Notes under the pieces: model-generated | Database searches by the model: none | What the model was told of the DNA's origin: nothing | What the model saw: the letters and a program-made list of their open reading frames with translations, nothing else | Position numbers and translations under genes: made by a program | In this document: positions 60,781 through 64,000 of the stretch, piece after piece | Position numbering within the stretch: position 1 is the first letter of the stretch | Layout: every line of letters starts with the position of its first letter | NCBI GenBank assembly: GCA_017517705.1 | Contig: JAFWYM010000002.1 | Location: 1-64,000, forward strand | Origin: Alistipes sp. | GTDB lineage: Bacteria > Bacteroidota > Bacteroidia > Bacteroidales > Rikenellaceae | Direction of reading: 5' to 3' | Length of the DNA stretch: 64,000 bases

Positions 60781-62061
60781 TTATATTTTATTCGTTCGTT
60801 TCTTTGTCACCACACTATCTATCGTTCCACCATGAACCTCGATGCTAAGATTATCGCCCGAGGCTACCCTATCGATATTTACGGCTCTGCCATCCTCACC
60901 CCGCACTATGGCGAAGCCAAAGCGCAGGATCTTCGCTGGCGAGGCGCCATCAATTACGCTCTCAGCCGCTGCCGTGCGCTGCTTCTCGCGGCATATCATA
61001 TTGCGTGCCTCGTCACGCAGTCGCAACTCGGCATTATCCAGACGCAGGCGACAGCCATTGAGCATCACGGCCGTGGTACGCGCAAGCTCCGAGGTGCTGC
61101 GCTCAAGGCGTAGACGCTCGTTTGCGATACGAGCCACGACGCTGTCACGCAGCTGCTGCGCAAGGCTCTCAATGGTGTTATACTCCGCATCGGCAAGCTC
61201 CACAAGGAGGGTAGCTACAGCCGTGGGCGTCTTGCACGAGGTATGAGCCACCATATCTGCCACCGAGACATCCTTATCGTGGCCTATGCCCGTGATTACG
61301 GGAAGTGGAAATTGTGCTACGTGCGAGGCGATACGGTAGGAGTCAAAGAGGGCGAGGTCGCTTGTCGAGCCACCACCACGAATGATGGCAACGACGTCAA
61401 AGGAGTCCTCACGCTCAGCGATATGATCGAGTGCCGCGACGACACTCGCCTCAGCAGCATCGCCCTGCATGAGACTCTCGAAGAGGGTCACCGAAAAGCG
61501 ATAGGGGGCACGCCGCAGCTCGTTCATAAAGTCCTGATAGCCCGCGGCCGTACTACTCGACACAACAGCTATGCGAAGCGTGGGGCGTGGCATATCCATC
61601 TCGCGATTCATATCCCATACGCCATCGGCCTGAAGCTGTGCTATGGTCTGGCGGCGGCGGCGCTCCACCTCGCCGAGCGTAAAGCTCGGGTCGATGTCCA
61701 CTATCTGCAACGAGAAACCATAGACCTCGTGATAGGTGACAACGACACGTACGAGGATGGTTATTCCAGCCGTGAGCGTAGCACCCGTGGCTGCGGCAAA
61801 CTTTGCTGCGATGGCCGTATATGCCGAGCGCCATATCACAGCGCGAGCCTCGGCACGTGGGGCGCCATCATTCGCACCCTTCTCCACAAGATTAAGGTAG
61901 CAGTGTCCCGAGCGGTTGAGCTTCAACTCCGACACCTCGGCACTAATCCATACAGGCGTGTCGAAGCGCATCTCAAGCGTGGCGCGTACCATACGCTGAA
62001 GATCCAGGAGCGTAAGACTCTCGGTGGGTGTCGTGGCGATATCTCGAAATAGCGATGTCAT
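60781..62061 (-). CDS. xseA: Exodeoxyribonuclease VII large subunit
   Basis: Catalytic subunit, 426 residues. N-terminal OB-fold (about 25-110; PVWISAEVSELKLNRSGHCY), then the catalytic domain with VAIIRGGGSTSDLALFDS and PVITGIGHDKDVSVADMVA, and a coiled coil (about 290-370). The C-terminal region ends with a small beta domain (GASPAKILRFGFAIV). It overlaps nothing and is followed 4 bases later by xseB. Confidence 0.95.
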   Translation of the reverse strand: MTSLFRDIATTPTESLTLLDLQRMVRATLEMRFDTPVWISAEVSELKLNRSGHCYLNLVEKGANDGAPRAEARAVIWRSAYTAIAAKFAAATGATLTAGITILVRVVVTYHEVYGFSLQIVDIDPSFTLGEVERRRRQTIAQLQADGVWDMNREMDMPRPTLRIAVVSSSTAAGYQDFMNELRRAPYRFSVTLFESLMQGDAAEASVVAALDHIAEREDSFDVVAIIRGGGSTSDLALFDSYRIASHVAQFPLPVITGIGHDKDVSVADMVAHTSCKTPTAVATLLVELADAEYNTIESLAQQLRDSVVARIANERLRLERSTSELARTTAVMLNGCRLRLDNAELRLRDEARNMICREKQRTAAAESVIDGASPAKILRFGFAIVRGEDGRAVNIDRVASGDNLSIEVHGGTIDSVVTKKRTNKI

Positions 62062-62065
62062 AGTA

Positions 62066-62608
62066 TTAGCGTAGTATTACGGCGTGTTCTACAGGGAGAT
62101 TCTTGCCCTCGGGAAGAAGCAGGTTGACCAAGACGATGCTCGCCACAGGCCTGCCCTCTCTCACAGCAGGCGTCCAGCGTGGTGAGACATCGATAGCCTT
62201 AGCTACACGCTTAAGGAATTGGCGCGACGTAGACTGCAGCACCTCCGTGATGGTTGCCCTACCCTCCGTATCGATTGTCAGACGTAGCGACACGCGCGCC
62301 GCGGGCATCTTATCACTCCACTGCACACTATCGGCAAGGTATGACGTGTAGTTGTCGTAGCCCTCGACATCGAAGCGTGCCGGCGAGTCATAGACGAGGC
62401 GAAGAAGAATGACACCCTCCAGAGCACCCTCGCCCCACTCGGCAATAGTCTCCTCGTTGGCGGGGAGGATGTCGATACTCTCGATATCCTCCTGCGGGAT
62501 GGCATCGATGCTCTGGACAATGACGCCATTGACGACATATAGAGGCTCGCGAGCACTAAGCGTCGCACAACACACAAGGGCAATGATGGCAAGTAACGCG
62601 CGGCACAT
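62066..62608 (-). CDS. Exported protein with TonB-receptor plug-like segment and TonB C-terminal-like domain
   Basis: 180 residues with a signal peptide (about 1-19). Residues about 22-70 resemble the plug motif of TonB-dependent receptors: PLYVVNGVIVQS, then DIESIDILPANEETIAEWG and ALEGVILLRL. The C-terminal half (about 95-178) resembles the TonB C-terminal domain (RVSLRLTIDTEGRATITEV, SPRWTPAVREGRPVASIVLV). It has no N-terminal membrane anchor or proline-rich linker, so it is not a normal TonB. Its role is unclear. It starts 2 bases after the DUF2490 stop. Confidence 0.7.
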   Translation of the reverse strand: MCRALLAIIALVCCATLSAREPLYVVNGVIVQSIDAIPQEDIESIDILPANEETIAEWGEGALEGVILLRLVYDSPARFDVEGYDNYTSYLADSVQWSDKMPAARVSLRLTIDTEGRATITEVLQSTSRQFLKRVAKAIDVSPRWTPAVREGRPVASIVLVNLLLPEGKNLPVEHAVILR

Positions 62609-62610
62609 GG

Positions 62611-63396
62611 TTAGAGTTTGAATTTATACGATATACCAAACGTGTGGCGGAACTCATTCTCCTGGACATAACCCTTGAGAGCACCACTGTTACCCTTATA
62701 ATCGATGTTATAACCACGATCGTAGTCGAAGTAATAGTAGAAGTCGAGACGATGATAGCGCGATATGCGGAACTTGGCACCCACACCAAGGCGATAGCGG
62801 GTAATGTAGTTGTCGGTGCGCAGCACCTCACTCTTGTAGTTGGCCACAACCTGCGGGGCATTGAGCGTATTGTTCATCTCAAACAGAGCATAAGGGCTCC
62901 AGCGCGAGTGGCGCAAGCTATACTCTGCCATAAGGCGAGAACGGAGCACAAGCTCGGGGTTCATCTTCTCGTAACGGTTGACCGAGTCGGTGCGGAAGGT
63001 TGTCTGCAGGCGCTCCCTGAGCGACAGCTCCACGCGACCCACCTTGACAGTACCACGCACATTCACATTAGCACGGTGACGTGGCTTATCCCAGCTCTTG
63101 ACGTCCGACTCATAGCCATTGATGAGGATATAGTCGGCGCCAAAGTCGAAATATTTGTTCACCCTATAGTTGACGCCTACGCCTGTCTGTATGCGGTCTA
63201 CCGAGCCGAGGTCGTTATTCAGGCGCAGCTGCACGGCGGCCTCCAACGTCAGGTCGTCCACAACCTCCCACTCCACAGCACCCTCCACGCGACCACGAAA
63301 GTCGTTTGTCGTGCTACGAGTGGGTGTGAGCATCTCCTGCGCATAGGCTCCAAACGATGTGCATATCAGGGCTAAAACTATTGTTATCTTTCTCAT
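62611..63396 (-). CDS. DUF2490-like outer membrane beta-barrel protein
   Basis: The ATG at 63396 gives a normal signal peptide (MRKITIVLALICTSFGAYAQ), mature from about 21; 261 residues. The frame upstream overlaps the DUF4956 gene, and an ATG at 63408 adds four residues. The mature part is repeating amphipathic strands with aromatic girdles (VEWEVVDDLTLEAAVQLRL, GVGVNYRVNKYFDFGADYI, DFYYYFDYDRGYNID) and the last strand ends ISYKFKL, as in outer membrane barrels of the DUF2490 type. Function unknown. Confidence 0.78.
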   Translation of the reverse strand: MRKITIVLALICTSFGAYAQEMLTPTRSTTNDFRGRVEGAVEWEVVDDLTLEAAVQLRLNNDLGSVDRIQTGVGVNYRVNKYFDFGADYILINGYESDVKSWDKPRHRANVNVRGTVKVGRVELSLRERLQTTFRTDSVNRYEKMNPELVLRSRLMAEYSLRHSRWSPYALFEMNNTLNAPQVVANYKSEVLRTDNYITRYRLGVGAKFRISRYHRLDFYYYFDYDRGYNIDYKGNSGALKGYVQENEFRHTFGISYKFKL

Positions 63397-63409
63397 ACTG
63401 GCATCCATA

Positions 63410-64000
63410 TTACTCGTTAAAAGCATTCTTCTCGTTAATCTTAAGCGTGCTATCCGTAGGTGGCACCTCACCCCTCTCGGGTGTGTAGTACACCTTCAGA
63501 AAGGCGACATCGCGCAGAAAATCCACATTGCCCACATCGACCCTTAAAACCTTATGTCCGAGGCGCTCCTCGAGGTCAGCAATAAGCTCCCCACGGCGCT
63601 CGGGACGTATAAGTTCGATGCGCTCGTAGCATACGAGCCTCGAGGCCTCCTTGCGGCGCATAACGTGGTACTCCAAGATGTAGAGGATGGCGATGATAAG
63701 GCCGTTAGCTAACGCCAACTCGGCATACGACACCATAAGGTTTATGCCATTGATGACAGCCACGGCGATGGATAGAAAGAGGTAGGTCATCTCGCGTATG
63801 GGCACCATCTCCGTACGGTAGCGCATAATGCCGAAGATCATAAAGAGGCCGAGACCTATGCTCACATCGATGCCAACGCTCTTCATGAAGAAGAGAAGCA
63901 TGAAGACTGCCGACGAAAAGAGCATAAACGTCACAGCAAAGTCCTTACGATGGCTCTTGGGGTAGTAGAAGAGCCACACTATGGCACTGCAGACGATGAG
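63410..64000 (-). CDS. DUF4956 membrane protein, 5' part beyond the window
   Basis: The frame runs unbroken to the right edge, so the start is missing; at least 196 residues are visible. At least four hydrophobic segments (FAVTFMLFSSAVFMLLFF, VSIGLGLFMIFGIM, YLFLSIAVAVINGINLMV, LIIAILYILEYHVM), then a cytoplasmic tail (RPERRGELIADLEERLGHKV) and the end LKINEKNAFNE. In other genomes DUF4956 genes often lie next to VTC polyphosphate or CotH genes, which would be just outside the window. It starts the operon with the DUF2490 and plug/TonB-C genes. Confidence 0.78.
   Translation of the reverse strand, partial: LIVCSAIVWLFYYPKSHRKDFAVTFMLFSSAVFMLLFFMKSVGIDVSIGLGLFMIFGIMRYRTEMVPIREMTYLFLSIAVAVINGINLMVSYAELALANGLIIAILYILEYHVMRRKEASRLVCYERIELIRPERRGELIADLEERLGHKVLRVDVGNVDFLRDVAFLKVYYTPERGEVPPTDSTLKINEKNAFNE

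Overview
The window reads as a chromosomal segment from a member of the Bacteroidales, most likely Rikenellaceae such as Alistipes (inference). The basis is the recurrent TAnnTTTG -7 promoter boxes, scarce Shine-Dalgarno signals, BACON-domain and BspA-like surface lipoproteins, DUF4270, DUF3098 and YfhO families, a GH109 protein, and the carboxynorspermidine route to spermidine. Most of the window is ordinary, densely packed core genome. Two stretches differ: an AT-richer potassium-transport block (about 24.4-28.2 kb) followed by a tRNA-Ser and a non-coding repeat array (28.5-29.5 kb), and a surface-lipoprotein locus (44.5-56.2 kb).

Layout. 1-3.5 kb: start of an Ig-like lipoprotein, rpoN, asnS (all minus). 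3.6-6.0 kb: a truncated, catalytically defective GH2-like secreted protein, rlmH, and a GNAT acetyltransferase. 6.2-9.1 kb: a NagB-like/PIG-L fusion and a canonical nagB, separated by a duplicated leader element that can form competing hairpins. 9.2-11.4 kb: ECF sigma factor, membrane anti-sigma-like protein and two exported proteins in one operon. 11.6-17.7 kb: secreted C1B peptidase, topA, a DUF4270 lipoprotein and a GT5-like protein. 17.7-24.1 kb: operon yfhO-like, ftsX, DUF3098, uppP, truB, queA. 24.4-28.2 kb: small membrane protein, CNNM/CBS protein, TrkH/KtrB channel, RCK_N-only regulator. 28.46-29.5 kb: tRNA-Ser(TGA), then repeated tRNA-3'-end-like tails alternating with palindromic hairpin cores, with no convincing gene.

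29.9-35.1 kb is a polyamine operon covering arginine to spermidine: agmatinase, carboxynorspermidine dehydrogenase, carboxynorspermidine decarboxylase and arginine decarboxylase. It is followed by a GH109 lipoprotein, a CCA-type nucleotidyltransferase, pdxJ and, divergently, nadK. 39.8-44.3 kb holds the outer-membrane biogenesis operon uppS-bamA-skp-skp. 44.5-56.2 kb is a minus-strand run of five large surface lipoproteins (BACON, fimbrillin-like, FISUMP-like, BspA-type leucine-rich repeats) plus a 46-residue peptide, under one well-formed promoter. 56.4-64.0 kb holds an SDR oxidoreductase and a long minus-strand run: DUF4956, DUF2490, plug/TonB-C protein, xseA, xseB, methyltransferase, a RelA/SpoT homologue with a degenerate hydrolase motif, and a PAS-like protein.

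The best candidates for something undescribed are the tRNA-Ser-seeded repeat/palindrome array, the small peptide inside the surface-lipoprotein operon, the paired leader elements before nagB, and several proteins that keep a fold but lose catalytic residues (GH2, NagB-like, RelA/SpoT).
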